This document shows positions 45,173 to 56,135 of a stretch of DNA of 64,000 bases, piece by piece. The notes under the pieces are model-generated. The model searched no databases. It worked only from the letters and a program-made list of their open reading frames with translations, and had not been told where the DNA came from. The position numbers were made by a program, and so were the translations under genes. Origin of the DNA: Cyanobium sp. ATX 6A2 (GTDB lineage: Bacteria; Cyanobacteriota; Cyanobacteriia; PCC-6307; Cyanobiaceae). Where the stretch lies: assembly GCF_024346355.1 (NCBI RefSeq), contig NZ_JAGQCU010000011.1, positions 1 to 64,000 on the forward strand. Reading direction: 5' to 3'. The first letter of the stretch is position 1. Each line of letters opens with the position of its first letter.

Positions 45173-45904
45173 ATGGATCGAGCCCACACGATTCCCACCG
45201 TGGAGTCCAATCCGGCGGCGGAGTCTGCGCCCGGTGCGATGCCTGCGGGTGACGCCTCAACCCGGGAGGCCGTGCTCTCCTCGCTGCTGCGGCACGGTGA
45301 GCTCACCGCCGCTGAACTGGCCAAGCTGCTCGGGGTGTCCGTGCAGGCCATGCGCCGCCATCTCCGCGGCCTCGAGGTTGACGGGCTTGTACAGGCGAGC
45401 ACCACCACGCAAGGGCCCGGCCGGCCCAGCAACCGCTGGCAGCTCACCGCCAAGGCCCGGGCCCGCTTCCCCGATGGCAGTGAGGATTTCGCCCTCGGGC
45501 TGCTGCAGTCGATGGCCCACGCCCTGCCGGCCCACACCATCGAGCAGCTGCTCACCCAGCAGGCCCATCAGAAGGCGGCGGCCTACCGGGCGCACATCGG
45601 GCCGGGCCCGCTGCAGCAGCGCCTGCAGCAACTGGTCGAGCTGCGACGCCAGGAGGGTTTTGTGGCCGAGTGCAGCCCGGATCCGGAAGGGCAGGGCTGG
45701 CTGATGCGCGAGTTTCACTGCTCGGTGATGCGCATCGCCGAACAGTTTCCCTGTGTCTGCGACCAGGAACTGCGGCTGATCCGTGAAACCTTCCCCGACT
45801 GCCAGGTGGACCGGGTGCACTGGCGGCTGGAGAAGGGCCATTCCTGCGGCTTTCGCCTGCGGCCCTTCGCCGAGGCGGCCCATGTCGAGGCCACTCAGCC
45901 CTGA
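45173..45904 (+). CDS. sufR: Iron-sulfur cluster-sensing repressor SufR
   Basis: 243-residue DeoR-type winged-helix regulator. HTH: REAVLSSLLRHGELTAAELAKLLG then VSVQAMRRHLRGLEVDGLV (written in two parts), followed by a GRPSNRWQLT wing. The C-terminal cluster-binding region shows three conserved Cys (FHCSVMRIAEQFPCVCDQEL) plus CGF near the end. In cyanobacteria SufR represses sufBCDS when clusters are plentiful. The start at 45173 has a strong GAGGAGG site 8 bp upstream; an in-frame ATG at 45011 would add 54 acidic, repetitive residues. Confidence 0.92.
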   Translation: MDRAHTIPTVESNPAAESAPGAMPAGDASTREAVLSSLLRHGELTAAELAKLLGVSVQAMRRHLRGLEVDGLVQASTTTQGPGRPSNRWQLTAKARARFPDGSEDFALGLLQSMAHALPAHTIEQLLTQQAHQKAAAYRAHIGPGPLQQRLQQLVELRRQEGFVAECSPDPEGQGWLMREFHCSVMRIAEQFPCVCDQELRLIRETFPDCQVDRVHWRLEKGHSCGFRLRPFAEAAHVEATQP

Positions 45905-45909
45905 GCCCC

Positions 45910-46329
45910 ATGGAGGCTGATCAGCGCTGCGGTCCACTCACGAGCGCCGAGGTGCAGGAGCTCGACTCCACCCTGCTGCCGGCCCTGGAGCGCCATCACC
46001 TGCGTCTGCTGGCCCATGGCCTGCGCAGCCTGCAGGCGGCGGCCAGCCGCCGCCATGGCGAGGGTCCCGATCCGGACGCACTCAGGAACTGGGTTCTGGC
46101 TCAGCCGCAGGTGGCCGACACACCGGAATTCGCCGAGGTGTTCCTGCAACAGCTGCAGCACCTGGCCAGCCAGCTCGAAACCATCGCCGCCGAGCAGCGC
46201 TGTGCGCCCCTGGCCCTGAATCTCGATCAGCTGGTGCACTGGGCGCGCAGACAGGCGGATCAGCGCACCAGCAGCCACACCCCCAGCAGCCCCAGCCCGG
46301 CGGCCAGCCAGCCCCGCGGCCCGGGCTGA
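45910..46329 (+). CDS. Hypothetical helical protein downstream of sufR
   Basis: 139-residue soluble protein, starting 5 bp after sufR and so likely in one transcript with it. Residues ~15-115 look all-helical (EVQELDSTLLPALERHHLRL; FLQQLQHLASQLETIAAEQR); the last ~20 are Ser/Pro-rich and overlap the convergent transporter gene by 70 bp. No motif is recognised. Position suggests a link with Fe-S or redox control, but nothing in the sequence proves it. Confidence 0.6.
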   Translation: MEADQRCGPLTSAEVQELDSTLLPALERHHLRLLAHGLRSLQAAASRRHGEGPDPDALRNWVLAQPQVADTPEFAEVFLQQLQHLASQLETIAAEQRCAPLALNLDQLVHWARRQADQRTSSHTPSSPSPAASQPRGPG

Positions 46330-47171
46330 TCCCCCTCCAGAGGCGCCAGCAGCACCGCCATCAGGGGGGCTGTGGCCAGTAACGCCACCGCCAGGCCGAC
46401 CGGCAGACGCAACAGCGCCAGCTGTTGCAGGCCGATCCCAGCCGTGGTGCCCAGCAGGGTGGCGGCCAGCACCAGCGGCCAGCGCCGACCGGCAGGACGG
46501 GGTTGACCGCGCCCCAGGACCGGGCCCAGCAGGGCCGGCAGCAGCGGCAGCAGCACAAGGCAGGCTCCCAGGAGCCGCACACTGGAGGCCTGCAGCGGCG
46601 AGATCGGCTGCAGGCGCAGCGCCGCCCGGGCCAGCAGGGCACCAGCGCTGCCACAGAGCAGGGCCAGCAGGGCCAGCAGCAGCCCGAACCGCTGCGATGC
46701 CGGTGTTGGCGAAGCGGCGCTGTCAGCGGCCGCTGGCAGCTGGGGTGAACGCTGCAGCGCCACCAGCACCAGCGCCAGGCTCACCAGCGCCGTACCGGCC
46801 CATTGCTGCGCTGCCGGAATCTCAGCCAGCAGCAGCACGCCGGCGGCACTGGTCACCGCCGGTCCACCGGCCTCCACGGTGAGGGTGCGGCGGGTGCCCA
46901 GGCGGCGCAGGGCCGCGAAGTAGAAGCTGTCGCCAGCGGCGATACCCATCACCCCACTCACCAGCAGCAGGGCCATGGGGATCGGTGCCACCGCTGGCAG
47001 GGCGAGGGCCAGCAGCGGTAGCTGCAGCGCCAGGGCGATCAGGTTCTTGAGCAGATTCAGCTGGGCCGGCCCCAGGGAGGTGGGCAGACGCCGCCACAGA
47101 CCACTCGCCAGCGTCCAGCCCAGGGCGGCCAGCAGGGCCGCCGCCACCCCAGTCGCCACCGCAAACGCCAC
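46260..47171 (-). CDS. EamA/DMT family transporter
   Basis: 303-residue inner-membrane protein with about ten helices in two homologous EamA halves (e.g. AALGWTLASGLWRRLP at the start; LLALLCGSAGALLARAALRL opening the second half). Drug/metabolite exporters of this superfamily move amino acids, sugars or other metabolites; substrate not predictable. Divergent from the lyase gene with a 37-bp gap. Confidence 0.85.
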   Translation of the reverse strand: MAFAVATGVAAALLAALGWTLASGLWRRLPTSLGPAQLNLLKNLIALALQLPLLALALPAVAPIPMALLLVSGVMGIAAGDSFYFAALRRLGTRRTLTVEAGGPAVTSAAGVLLLAEIPAAQQWAGTALVSLALVLVALQRSPQLPAAADSAASPTPASQRFGLLLALLALLCGSAGALLARAALRLQPISPLQASSVRLLGACLVLLPLLPALLGPVLGRGQPRPAGRRWPLVLAATLLGTTAGIGLQQLALLRLPVGLAVALLATAPLMAVLLAPLEGDQPGPRGWLAAGLGLLGVWLLVR

Positions 47172-47208
47172 TGCGCCCTGCGATCATCGCCACAGACGCC
47201 TGCCTGTC

Positions 47209-47820
47209 GTGGCCGAGCCGATCGCCGACGCCATCAGCTTTTTCCAACTCAGCTGCGGCCGCTGGCGCTCCCAGCGCAGCAGCCACCACCTGCTGCACCG
47301 CCGGGCCGAAGCCGGCGGATCCTGGATCGAAGTGGTGGAACTGGCGGCCGACGATCCCCGGCTGATCGCCATTGCCGAGCTGCACGGCCAGGATCCCGAT
47401 GGGCTGGTGGGCGGCTGCCGGGTCACCTGGAGTGCCTCGATGGCCTGGGACAAAGCCGGCGAGGCCCACCAGGGGGAGAGCGTGTTCGGCCTGATCCCCA
47501 CCGATACCTGCGGACGGGAGGGCCTGCTGCTGCGGGATCGGGGCTATGCCGAAACCGCACCGGTGGCCGGGCGCTTCGCCATGGATGAGCGCGACGGACT
47601 GCTGCTCACCACCGGCTACGAAACCATGAACAGCCTGGAGCGCTTCAGCTTCGCCGGCCCCGACGTGCGACTGCGCACCAGCACGGTGGAGGGGCTCTCG
47701 AACACCGCCTCCTTCTGCGTGGAAACTCGGGTGAAGGGAGAAGCCGTGGTGGAACGGCCTGGGACGAGCGGCCAGGCACTCGCCGACAACGCCGCAGCGC
47801 TCTCCCCACTGGGCTGGTGA
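47209..47820 (+). CDS. CpeS/CpcS family phycobiliprotein lyase
   Basis: 203-residue lipocalin-fold protein that attaches bilins to phycobiliprotein cysteines. The start DAISFFQLSCGRWRSQRSSH followed by HLLHRRAEAGGS is the family signature; later segments (GCRVTWSASMAWDK, GYETMNSLERFSFAGPDVRL) form the barrel. Start GTG at 47209 gives MAEPIADAISFF; longer frames are antisense to the EamA gene. It precedes cpcG, consistent with phycobilisome assembly. The exact bilin and target (CpeS or CpcS type) are not settled. Confidence 0.9.
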   Translation: MAEPIADAISFFQLSCGRWRSQRSSHHLLHRRAEAGGSWIEVVELAADDPRLIAIAELHGQDPDGLVGGCRVTWSASMAWDKAGEAHQGESVFGLIPTDTCGREGLLLRDRGYAETAPVAGRFAMDERDGLLLTTGYETMNSLERFSFAGPDVRLRTSTVEGLSNTASFCVETRVKGEAVVERPGTSGQALADNAAALSPLGW

Positions 47821-47962
47821 GGGCAGGCCGGTGCGCCGGGAATCGAGCGCAGGCGCCCTGGGGCGATGGTGTTGAACGTTACGGACTGTGAGCCCTGCCG
47901 GAAAGGCCTCGGTGCCCCCCCGGACGCACTTCTACGATCCCAGCGACGGATGCTGAACTCGT

Positions 47963-48721
47963 GTGGCCCTGCCTCTCCTGAAGTACGCGCCTATCACCCA
48001 GAACGCGAGGGTTTCCCCCCTGCGGGTGGGGTCGGACGAGGACCCCAAGGCCACCTCCATGGACAAGGCCATGGACAGGGAGGACCAGAACTTCGTGATC
48101 GAAGCGGCCTACCGCCAGATCTTCTTCCACGCCTTCAAGGTCGACCGCGACCGCACCCTGGAATCCCAGCTGCGCGATGGACAGCTGACGGTGCGGGATT
48201 TCATCCGCTCCCTCTGCCTGTCGGACACCTTCACCCGCAGCTTCTACAACCTCAACAGCAACTACAAGGTGGCCCGCCACCTGGTGGAGAAGCTGCTGGG
48301 CCGCAAAACCCACGGCAAGGCGGAGGAGATCGCCTGGTCGGCCGTGCTGATGACCCGAGGGGTCAAGGGCATGGTCGACGACATCCTCGACAGCGACGAA
48401 TACCTCCAGGCCTTCGGCTACGACAACGTGCCCTACCACCGCAACCGGGTGGTGGGCAGCCGCGATCTCGGTGACACTCCCTTCAACATCACTAGCCCCC
48501 GCTACGACGCCTACCACCGCAACATCCTGGGTTTCCCCCAGGTGGTGTACACCGGCACCGCCCGCGCCTTCCCGGAGCGCGCCCGCCAGCGCCGCGGCGG
48601 CTCCCCGGCCGACTACCTCGACTGGGTGCGCAGCCTGCCGGCCATGCGCGCCAGCAGTTCCTCCGCCAGTGCCGACATGGACTACATGGCCCGGGTGCCT
48701 TACCGCAGCATCGGCCGCTGA
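47963..48721 (+). CDS. cpcG: Phycobilisome rod-core linker CpcG
   Basis: 252-residue linker joining phycocyanin rods to the allophycocyanin core. N-terminus MALPLLKYAPITQNARV is typical of CpcG. A PBS-linker domain spans about residues 20-190 (FVIEAAYRQIFFHAFKVDRD; LCLSDTFTRSFYNLNSNYKV; DDILDSDEYLQAFGYDNVPY). The C-terminus ends MARVPYRSIGR. GTG start at 47963. Confirms that the organism builds phycobilisomes. A terminator follows at 48787. Confidence 0.95.
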   Translation: MALPLLKYAPITQNARVSPLRVGSDEDPKATSMDKAMDREDQNFVIEAAYRQIFFHAFKVDRDRTLESQLRDGQLTVRDFIRSLCLSDTFTRSFYNLNSNYKVARHLVEKLLGRKTHGKAEEIAWSAVLMTRGVKGMVDDILDSDEYLQAFGYDNVPYHRNRVVGSRDLGDTPFNITSPRYDAYHRNILGFPQVVYTGTARAFPERARQRRGGSPADYLDWVRSLPAMRASSSSASADMDYMARVPYRSIGR

Positions 48722-48786
48722 GCCCAGGCCGTCCGCCCGCCCACCAGCGCTCAACCGGTCCACCGTTAGCCGATCAGAGCTTTTCA

Positions 48787-48808
48787 GGCGACCGCGAGGT
48801 CGCCTTTT
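48787..48808 (+). terminator. Rho-independent terminator after cpcG
   Basis: GGCGACC (48787-48793), loop GCGA, GGTCGCC (48798-48804), then TTTT. A classic intrinsic terminator 66 bp past the cpcG stop. Confidence 0.85.
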
Positions 48809-48919
48809 CCATGGCCGATCCCGGCACCGGTGCCTGCGTCAGTGCTTGCTGACCACCAGGGCCCAGCCTCGGCCTGGGGTGACAGAGTCTTGCGACTGAT
48901 CCCAAAGGAAACGTTCACT

Positions 48920-50008
48920 GTGGTCAAGTCACTCGGATCGCTGGCACGCATGACCCTTCGACAGCTGCGTCAGGTCGCCAGCGATCTTGGCGTTGGCCTC
49001 TACAGCCGCAAATCCAAGGAAGAGCTGGTTGCCGCTATCGAGGAGTGCAGCGACGAAGACAGCAGCCAGCCCAGCCTCCAGGCCATGGAGGCGGAGATGG
49101 AGCCGGCCCCCAGGCCGGAGGCAGAAACCAGCGTGGTGTTTCTGCCCCGCGATCCCCAGTGGGCCTACGTGTTCTGGGAGATCTCCGATCACGACCGCGC
49201 CTCCGCCCAAGCCACCGGCGCCACCCAGCTGTGTCTGCGAGTGGCCGATGTCACCGGGCTGCCCGGGGGCTCGGTTCACCCCCACACCATGCAGGAGGTG
49301 ATCGTCGACAGTCACGCCACGGAGTGGTATCTGCCGGTGCCCCTGAGTGATCGCGACTACCGGGTGGAGCTGGGCTACCGCCAGGGCAGCGCCGGTGGCT
49401 GGATGTCCCTGGCCTTCTCCTCGGTGGCACGGGTGCCGGCCCTGCACCCCAGTGAACAGATCCTCGATCAGTTCGTGCCCTTCTCGCTCGAGAGCACCCC
49501 GTCCCCCATCCTGCCTGCACCTGGACTATCGCCGGCCGAACCGGCCGATACGGGGCTGCACGAGCGCCTGTACCAGAGCGCCACAGCGCAGTGGCGGCGC
49601 GTCAGCCGCGGCTCGGAGGCCTTCCACGAGCTCGACACCGTCGGGCTCGACTCCGGCGATCTGATCAACCCGTCCGGTGCCGGCCTGTGGGCCAGCGGGC
49701 GCGACTCGGGCATCGGTGGGGTGGCGCCGCGACAACGCTCCTTCTGGCTGGTGGCTGACGCGGAACTGATCGTCTACGGCGCCACAGATCCCTCGGCACG
49801 GCTGAGCATCGGTGGTGAGGATGTGCCCCTCTCCTCCGACGGCACCTTCCATGTTCAGGTGCCGTTCCGGGATGGCAAACAGCTCTATCCGATCGAGGCC
49901 GTGGCGGCCGACGGTGAACAGAAGCGCAACATCACCCTGGAGTTCATCCGCACCACCCCGGAGGACAACAGCAACCCGGCAGAGAAGGCCGCCAGCGAGT
50001 GGTTCTGA
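48920..50008 (+). CDS. DUF4912 protein with Rho-N/SAP-like domain
   Basis: 362-residue protein. Residues ~14-45 (TLRQLRQVASDLGVGLYSRK...KEELVAAIEE) form a Rho-N/SAP-like nucleic-acid-binding helix pair. A DUF4912 domain follows (VVFLPRDPQWAYVFWEIS ... YRVELGYRQGSAGGW), and a C-terminal beta domain (FWLVADAELIVYGATDPSAR) resembling an Ig-like fold. Start GTG 48920 has an AAGGAAA site; longer frames have no support. Found widely in cyanobacteria; function unknown. Confidence 0.85.
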   Translation: MVKSLGSLARMTLRQLRQVASDLGVGLYSRKSKEELVAAIEECSDEDSSQPSLQAMEAEMEPAPRPEAETSVVFLPRDPQWAYVFWEISDHDRASAQATGATQLCLRVADVTGLPGGSVHPHTMQEVIVDSHATEWYLPVPLSDRDYRVELGYRQGSAGGWMSLAFSSVARVPALHPSEQILDQFVPFSLESTPSPILPAPGLSPAEPADTGLHERLYQSATAQWRRVSRGSEAFHELDTVGLDSGDLINPSGAGLWASGRDSGIGGVAPRQRSFWLVADAELIVYGATDPSARLSIGGEDVPLSSDGTFHVQVPFRDGKQLYPIEAVAADGEQKRNITLEFIRTTPEDNSNPAEKAASEWF

Positions 50009-50110
50009 GTTTCGTCTGAACCCTTGCTCTGAAGAGTTGATCTGAACCGCTCACCAGGTGAGCAGCCGATGTGGCAACCCTGAACAGGGTTCCCCTCGTT
50101 CATCACCACC

Positions 50111-51475
50111 GTGGGCCTGCGTCGCTACCCATGGGTCCCAGCTGTGGCCCTGCTCCTGGCCGGCTGCGGCGCCGAGGCCAGGCTGGTGGGAGCTCCCGCG
50201 CCACCGCTGCCTCTGCCTGAGGGCATCGAGGTGGCCTTCAACCACAACCCCAGCAGCCGCTACCGGAGCCCGATCACGGGCCACTGGCGCCGCGGCGACG
50301 ATCTGGAGGCCTTCGTGCTCCAGTCGATCGCCGCGGCCGAACGGGAGATTCTGGTGGCAGTGCAGGAACTCACCCTGCCGCGCATCGCCGAGGCCCTGGT
50401 GCAGCGCCATCGCCAGGGCCTGCGCGTGCGCGTGGTGCTGGAGAACAACTACAGCGCCCCCTGGAGCGCGCAACACCCCGCCGACCTCACCCCCCGCCAG
50501 CGCCAGCGACAGGAACAGCTGCAGGCCCTGGGCTGGGGCGATGCGGTGGCCATCCTGCACCGCGGCGGCGTGCCGGTGATCGACGACACCGCCGATGGCA
50601 GTGCCGGCAGCGGTCTGATGCACCACAAATTCATGGTCGTCGATGGGCGGGAGGTGATCACCGGCTCCACCAACTTCACCGCGTCCTGCGTCCACGGCGA
50701 CCCCGATGCCCCCAGCACGCGAGGCAATGTGAACCACCTGCTGCGGCTGCACAGCAGGGAGCTGGCAGCACTGTTCCGCGAGGAATTCGAGCGCATGTGG
50801 GGGGATGGGCCGGGCGGCGGCGCGAACAGCCGCTTCGGCCTGGGCAAGGAGAGCGAGGGGCTGCGCTGGGTGCGGGTGGGCACCACCCCGGTGGGCGTGC
50901 TGTTCGCTCCGCACAGCCCCAGCGATCCACGCCATGCACTGGACCTGCTGGAGGAGCTGTTGCAGGACACCCGAACGCAGCTGGATCTGGCCCTGTTCGT
51001 GTTCTCCGCCCAGCGCCTGGGCAATGTGGTGGGAGAGCTGCACGATCGGGGGGTGACCGTGCGGCTGCTGGCCGATCCGGGCTTCGCCAACCGCTTCTTC
51101 AGCGAAGTGCTCGATCTCCTGGGCCTGGAACTGCCCGATCACCGCTGCATCGTGCAGGCGGAGAACCGCCCCCGGCGGGAGTCGCTGCCAGGGGTGGGCA
51201 CACCCCGGCTTTCCGGCGGCGATAAACTCCACCACAAGCTGGCGGTGATCGATGGCCGGCGCGTGATCACCGGCTCCCTGAACTGGAGCCCCTCGGCGGC
51301 ACACCGCAACGATGAAACCCTGCTGGTGATTGATTCGGCCAGAGTCGCGGCCCACTTCGGCGCCGAGGTGGATCGACTCTGGAAAGGGGCCGAGCTGGGC
51401 GTCACCGAACGGCTGCAGCGCAAGCAGGAGCGCATGCGGCAACGCTGCGGCAGTGGTCGCCGGGCCGCCGCCTAG
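50111..51475 (+). CDS. Phospholipase D-like lipoprotein
   Basis: 454-residue protein. Signal peptide with lipobox (LLLAGCG, ~residue 19), so lipid-anchored. Two complete HKD motifs: HHKFMVVDGREVITGSTNF (~residue 177) and HHKLAVIDGRRVITGSLNW (~residue 376). The duplicated catalytic halves indicate a working phosphodiesterase, either lipase or nuclease; the extracytoplasmic location suggests lipid or DNA outside the cytoplasm. GTG start at 50111. Separate from its neighbours. Confidence 0.88.
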   Translation: MGLRRYPWVPAVALLLAGCGAEARLVGAPAPPLPLPEGIEVAFNHNPSSRYRSPITGHWRRGDDLEAFVLQSIAAAEREILVAVQELTLPRIAEALVQRHRQGLRVRVVLENNYSAPWSAQHPADLTPRQRQRQEQLQALGWGDAVAILHRGGVPVIDDTADGSAGSGLMHHKFMVVDGREVITGSTNFTASCVHGDPDAPSTRGNVNHLLRLHSRELAALFREEFERMWGDGPGGGANSRFGLGKESEGLRWVRVGTTPVGVLFAPHSPSDPRHALDLLEELLQDTRTQLDLALFVFSAQRLGNVVGELHDRGVTVRLLADPGFANRFFSEVLDLLGLELPDHRCIVQAENRPRRESLPGVGTPRLSGGDKLHHKLAVIDGRRVITGSLNWSPSAAHRNDETLLVIDSARVAAHFGAEVDRLWKGAELGVTERLQRKQERMRQRCGSGRRAAA

Positions 51476-51500
51476 GATTCACATAGGCACTCCTGCGCTG

Positions 51501-51743
51501 ATGCCCGCCCCTTCCGGAACCCGCGAACAGCACGCCACCCTGGACGCGATCCAGCTGATGCTGCGCGATCTGCACACCCGCCACGACGACATCCGCCACC
51601 GGGCAGCGTTCCGGGGCTGCACCGGCGAACTGCTGGACGTGCAGCAGGAGCTGGTGGATTACCTGCTGGCCAAAAAGAGCGAGCTGATGGGCCAGAGCCG
51701 CCGCGACGGCCAGTCCCATCCCAGCTACACCGCCTATCTCTAG
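51501..51743 (+). CDS. Small conserved hypothetical protein
   Basis: 80-residue soluble, mainly helical protein (TLDAIQLMLRDLHTRHDDIR; LLDVQQELVDYLLAKKSELM), ending SHPSYTAYL. ATG at 51501, 25 bp after the lipoprotein stop. The charged helix pair suggests a dimeric or coiled protein. No motif is recognised; similar small proteins occur in other picocyanobacteria to my recollection. Confidence 0.6.
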   Translation: MPAPSGTREQHATLDAIQLMLRDLHTRHDDIRHRAAFRGCTGELLDVQQELVDYLLAKKSELMGQSRRDGQSHPSYTAYL

Positions 51744-51801
51744 GCCCGATCCCCTGGGGCACCCGAGCTCCAACCATCCCCCCGGCCGCGGCCCTGCGAT
51801 C

Positions 51802-53079
51802 GTGATCGTGGGCGCAGGACCGGCGGGTACCAGCCTGGCGCTGCGCCTGGCCAGGGCAGACCAGGCCGTGACGCTGGTGGAGGCGAGTCCGCCCGAGAGC
51901 CTCGATCGCCAGTTCCGGGGCGAAGCGCTCATGCCCCATGGCCTGGCGGCGCTGGAGGCCATGGGGCTGCTGCCCCTGCCGGCTGCCGTACCCCAGCGCC
52001 CGCTGGCCGGCTGGCGCTTCGTGCTTGAGCAGCGCGAGTTGTTCCGGCTGGCCGAGCCGCTGGAAGTGTCGCCGGCAGCGGTTCCCTGCACCCTGATCAG
52101 CCAGCCGGCCCTGCTGGGCCAGTGGCTCCGCGAACTCCAGAGCCTGCCGGCAGCCCAGGTGCTGCTCGCGCAGCGGGCCACAGGCCTGCTGTGGGGCGGC
52201 GGCCGGGTGCGGGGTGTGCAGCTGGCCGATGGCCGAGCGCTTGAGGCCTCGCTGGTGGTGGCAGCCGACGGCAGGGGGTCGCGGCTGCGGCAGCAGGCGG
52301 AACTCACGCTGCTGCGCACCGGCAGCCCCATCGACCTGCTCTGGTTCCGGCTGGATGGCCACGACCCCAGCCCCCTGGATGGCTGCTTCACCACGGTGGT
52401 GGGCCCCACAGGGTTGTTCAGCGCCTTTGACAGTGCCAGCGGGGGCGTGCAGCTGGGCTGGGTGGTGGACCGGCAGCCTTCCGCAAGCGGCAGTCGACGC
52501 AACGCACTGGAGAGCGACGCCACCCCCTGGGCCGAGCGCTTCGCCGCCCTGAGCCCCGCCCGGCTGGCGGCTTGGCTGCGGGCTTCGGCGGACGGACTTC
52601 AGGAGCCGGTGCCGCTGCGGGTGGAGGTGGGCCAGGCCAAGCGCTGGTGGCGCCCCGGCCTGTTGCTGCTCGGGGATGCCGCCCACCCCATGAGTCCGGT
52701 GCGCGCCCAGGGCATCAACCTGGCACTGCGCGATGCCTGCACTGCGGCCGAGGAACTGCTGGCCGCCCTGTCCCCAGCCGCTGGGGCGGCGGAGGCAGAG
52801 GAGGAGGGGGCGGAGAGGCTGGATCGGGCACTGGCCCGGATTGAGGCGCGTCGACGGCCCGAGAGCGAAACGCTCCAGCGCCTGCAGGCCGATGAGACCC
52901 GACGCGGCAACCTGCTGCGCCACCAGGGCTGGCTACGGCGCACTCTGGCCCTGGGCGCCCCCTGGCTGGGGCCGCTGGTGGCCGGGCGCTGGCGCCAGCA
53001 GCAGACCCCCCTGCGCCTCGGCGTCACCAGCCCCATGGGGGCCAGTGGCGCAGCCGGCTCCCCAGTCCGGCGGCAATGA
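51802..53079 (+). CDS. FAD-dependent monooxygenase
   Basis: 425-residue flavoprotein of the aromatic hydroxylase family. Rossmann FAD motif at the very start (IVGAGPAGTSLALRLARAD), the middle DG-motif (VVAADGRGSRLR) and the second FAD motif (LLLLGDAAHPMSPVRAQGIN) are all present. The GTG at 51802 removes only a few residues before the usual start; coding sequence reads PAIVIVGAG just upstream without a normal start codon, so the first residues are uncertain. Substrate unknown. Confidence 0.9.
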   Translation: MIVGAGPAGTSLALRLARADQAVTLVEASPPESLDRQFRGEALMPHGLAALEAMGLLPLPAAVPQRPLAGWRFVLEQRELFRLAEPLEVSPAAVPCTLISQPALLGQWLRELQSLPAAQVLLAQRATGLLWGGGRVRGVQLADGRALEASLVVAADGRGSRLRQQAELTLLRTGSPIDLLWFRLDGHDPSPLDGCFTTVVGPTGLFSAFDSASGGVQLGWVVDRQPSASGSRRNALESDATPWAERFAALSPARLAAWLRASADGLQEPVPLRVEVGQAKRWWRPGLLLLGDAAHPMSPVRAQGINLALRDACTAAEELLAALSPAAGAAEAEEEGAERLDRALARIEARRRPESETLQRLQADETRRGNLLRHQGWLRRTLALGAPWLGPLVAGRWRQQQTPLRLGVTSPMGASGAAGSPVRRQ

Positions 53080-53597
53080 TGGAGGCCCACGCCAGGGCCG
53101 CTGGAGCCATGCACCGACCGTCTTCCTCAACGGCGCCCCGCGGCCGGCGGCACAAACTCTCAGCGCAGCTGCGGCGATTGGCGCTGCTGGGTGGCCTGGC
53201 CTCGCTGAGCGCACTGGCGGCAGCCACGGCGGTGCAGGCTGCCGAACCGCCCTACCCCGGCAGGGAGCAGCTGCGCGAGCTGCAGCTGCTCACCTTCAAC
53301 TGCGCCCGCGACAACCAGCGCGACGACTGCGATCGAGCCCGACTGCAGGCCGACCCACTGCTCGACCACCCGCGTCTCTCTGGGCTGTGCAAGGACGCCA
53401 TATGGACGATCCGGGAGGATGCTGTGGTGGTCCCCCGCAACAGCTTCGAGCGCCGCGACCGGCTCGATCGGGCCGGCGAGGATCTGCTGCGCTTCTGCCC
53501 ACCCAATCCCCCATCCCCCGCCCGCGGCAGCGGTGCGGCCGGAGGGCCTCCAGGCGGGCCGCCCGGGGCTGGATTCAGAGGACTGCCTGGGCGCTGA
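53076..53597 (+). CDS. Secreted hypothetical protein
   Basis: 173-residue protein with a basic then hydrophobic N-terminus (LALLGGLASLSALAAATAVQ) ending at an AxA site near residue 55. The mature part has several cysteines (FNCARDNQRDDCDRARL, LCKDAIWTIREDAV, RFCPPNPP) that could form disulfides, then a Gly/Pro-rich tail. ATG overlaps the upstream stop (ATGA); M at 53109 is another start. Its 3' end overlaps the convergent gene by 23 bp. Function unknown. Confidence 0.65.
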   Translation: MMEAHARAAGAMHRPSSSTAPRGRRHKLSAQLRRLALLGGLASLSALAAATAVQAAEPPYPGREQLRELQLLTFNCARDNQRDDCDRARLQADPLLDHPRLSGLCKDAIWTIREDAVVVPRNSFERRDRLDRAGEDLLRFCPPNPPSPARGSGAAGGPPGGPPGAGFRGLPGR

Positions 53598-53958
53598 TCA
53601 GCTCGAGGAGCTCCTGGGCGGTGGCCTCCATGAACGCCACCGACCAGGTGGGCTGAACCACGGCCCGATTGGAGAGCTCACAGAGCGCGTTGCGTTCAGC
53701 GGCCGCGTCACAACTGGCCACCATCACCAGCAGGGCGTTGGTGAGCTTGCCGCGCAGACAGCTCTGGCTGCCCTTGCGGGCGAGCACCGCTGTGGCCGCG
53801 GATCGGGTCCGTCCGATGGCCTGGTCGTAGGGCAGGGCCCGGGCCCCACCGATCACTGCGGCGGCGGCGGGCAGCCCAGCCACGAAGCCGGCGAGCACCA
53901 TGGCGGCAGCCGCACCCCTGAGCCAGCTGCCCGCCCCTGGGAAAACCGGCGGGGTCAT
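53575..53958 (-). CDS. Secreted hypothetical protein
   Basis: 127-residue protein with a signal-like N-terminus (hydrophobic residues ~15-35) and a mature domain with three cysteines (SQSCLRGKLTNALLVMVASC, NALCELSNRAVV). It resembles nothing I can name. It converges on the preceding secreted protein and is divergent from pgm, separated by about 140 bp without visible features. Confidence 0.6.
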   Translation of the reverse strand: MTPPVFPGAGSWLRGAAAAMVLAGFVAGLPAAAAVIGGARALPYDQAIGRTRSAATAVLARKGSQSCLRGKLTNALLVMVASCDAAAERNALCELSNRAVVQPTWSVAFMEATAQELLELISAQAVL

Positions 53959-53980
53959 CGGTGTGTTGAGCGCGTGTTGA

Positions 53981-55771
<1,791 letters not shown>

Positions 55772-55811
55772 GAGATGTCAGGGGCGCACTCAGGAGTTGC
55801 CGACCCGCGCT

Positions 55812-56135
55812 CTACTCCCCATCGCGATCGGCATCCGGGGAGAACTTGGAAGACTCTGGAGGGTGAGGATCTCCGGAACTGCCGAGCCTTTTCCCCATCC
55901 CCCCCTGCCGGTATCCCTGGATGCTCTCCAGCTGCTTCATGGTCTGGGTGGCCAGGCCCCACAGCGCCCCGAAGGCGGTGAGCAGAACCATCCACCAATA
56001 AAAGGTGGTGGGTTGCACCTGGGCCGGAGTGTTCTGGATCAGGGACCGCAGCAACAGGGCAACGCTCAGCCCGACGCCACCACCCACCAGAGCGGCCACT
56101 GTGGCGATGGCACCATTGAAGCGGGTGCGCGCCAT
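55812..56135 (-). CDS. Small membrane protein, end of the RND cluster
   Basis: 107-residue protein with two hydrophobic segments (IATVAALVGGGVGLSVALLL; FYWWMVLLTAFGALWGLATQ) and a charged Ser/Asp-rich tail. It starts at the same base at which the RND permease ends (TGATG-type overlap), so it is coupled to the pump. It may be a small accessory subunit of the pump, in the way that AcrZ is of AcrB, but no similarity to AcrZ is seen and that idea is speculative. Confidence 0.65.
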   Translation of the reverse strand: MARTRFNGAIATVAALVGGGVGLSVALLLRSLIQNTPAQVQPTTFYWWMVLLTAFGALWGLATQTMKQLESIQGYRQGGMGKRLGSSGDPHPPESSKFSPDADRDGE

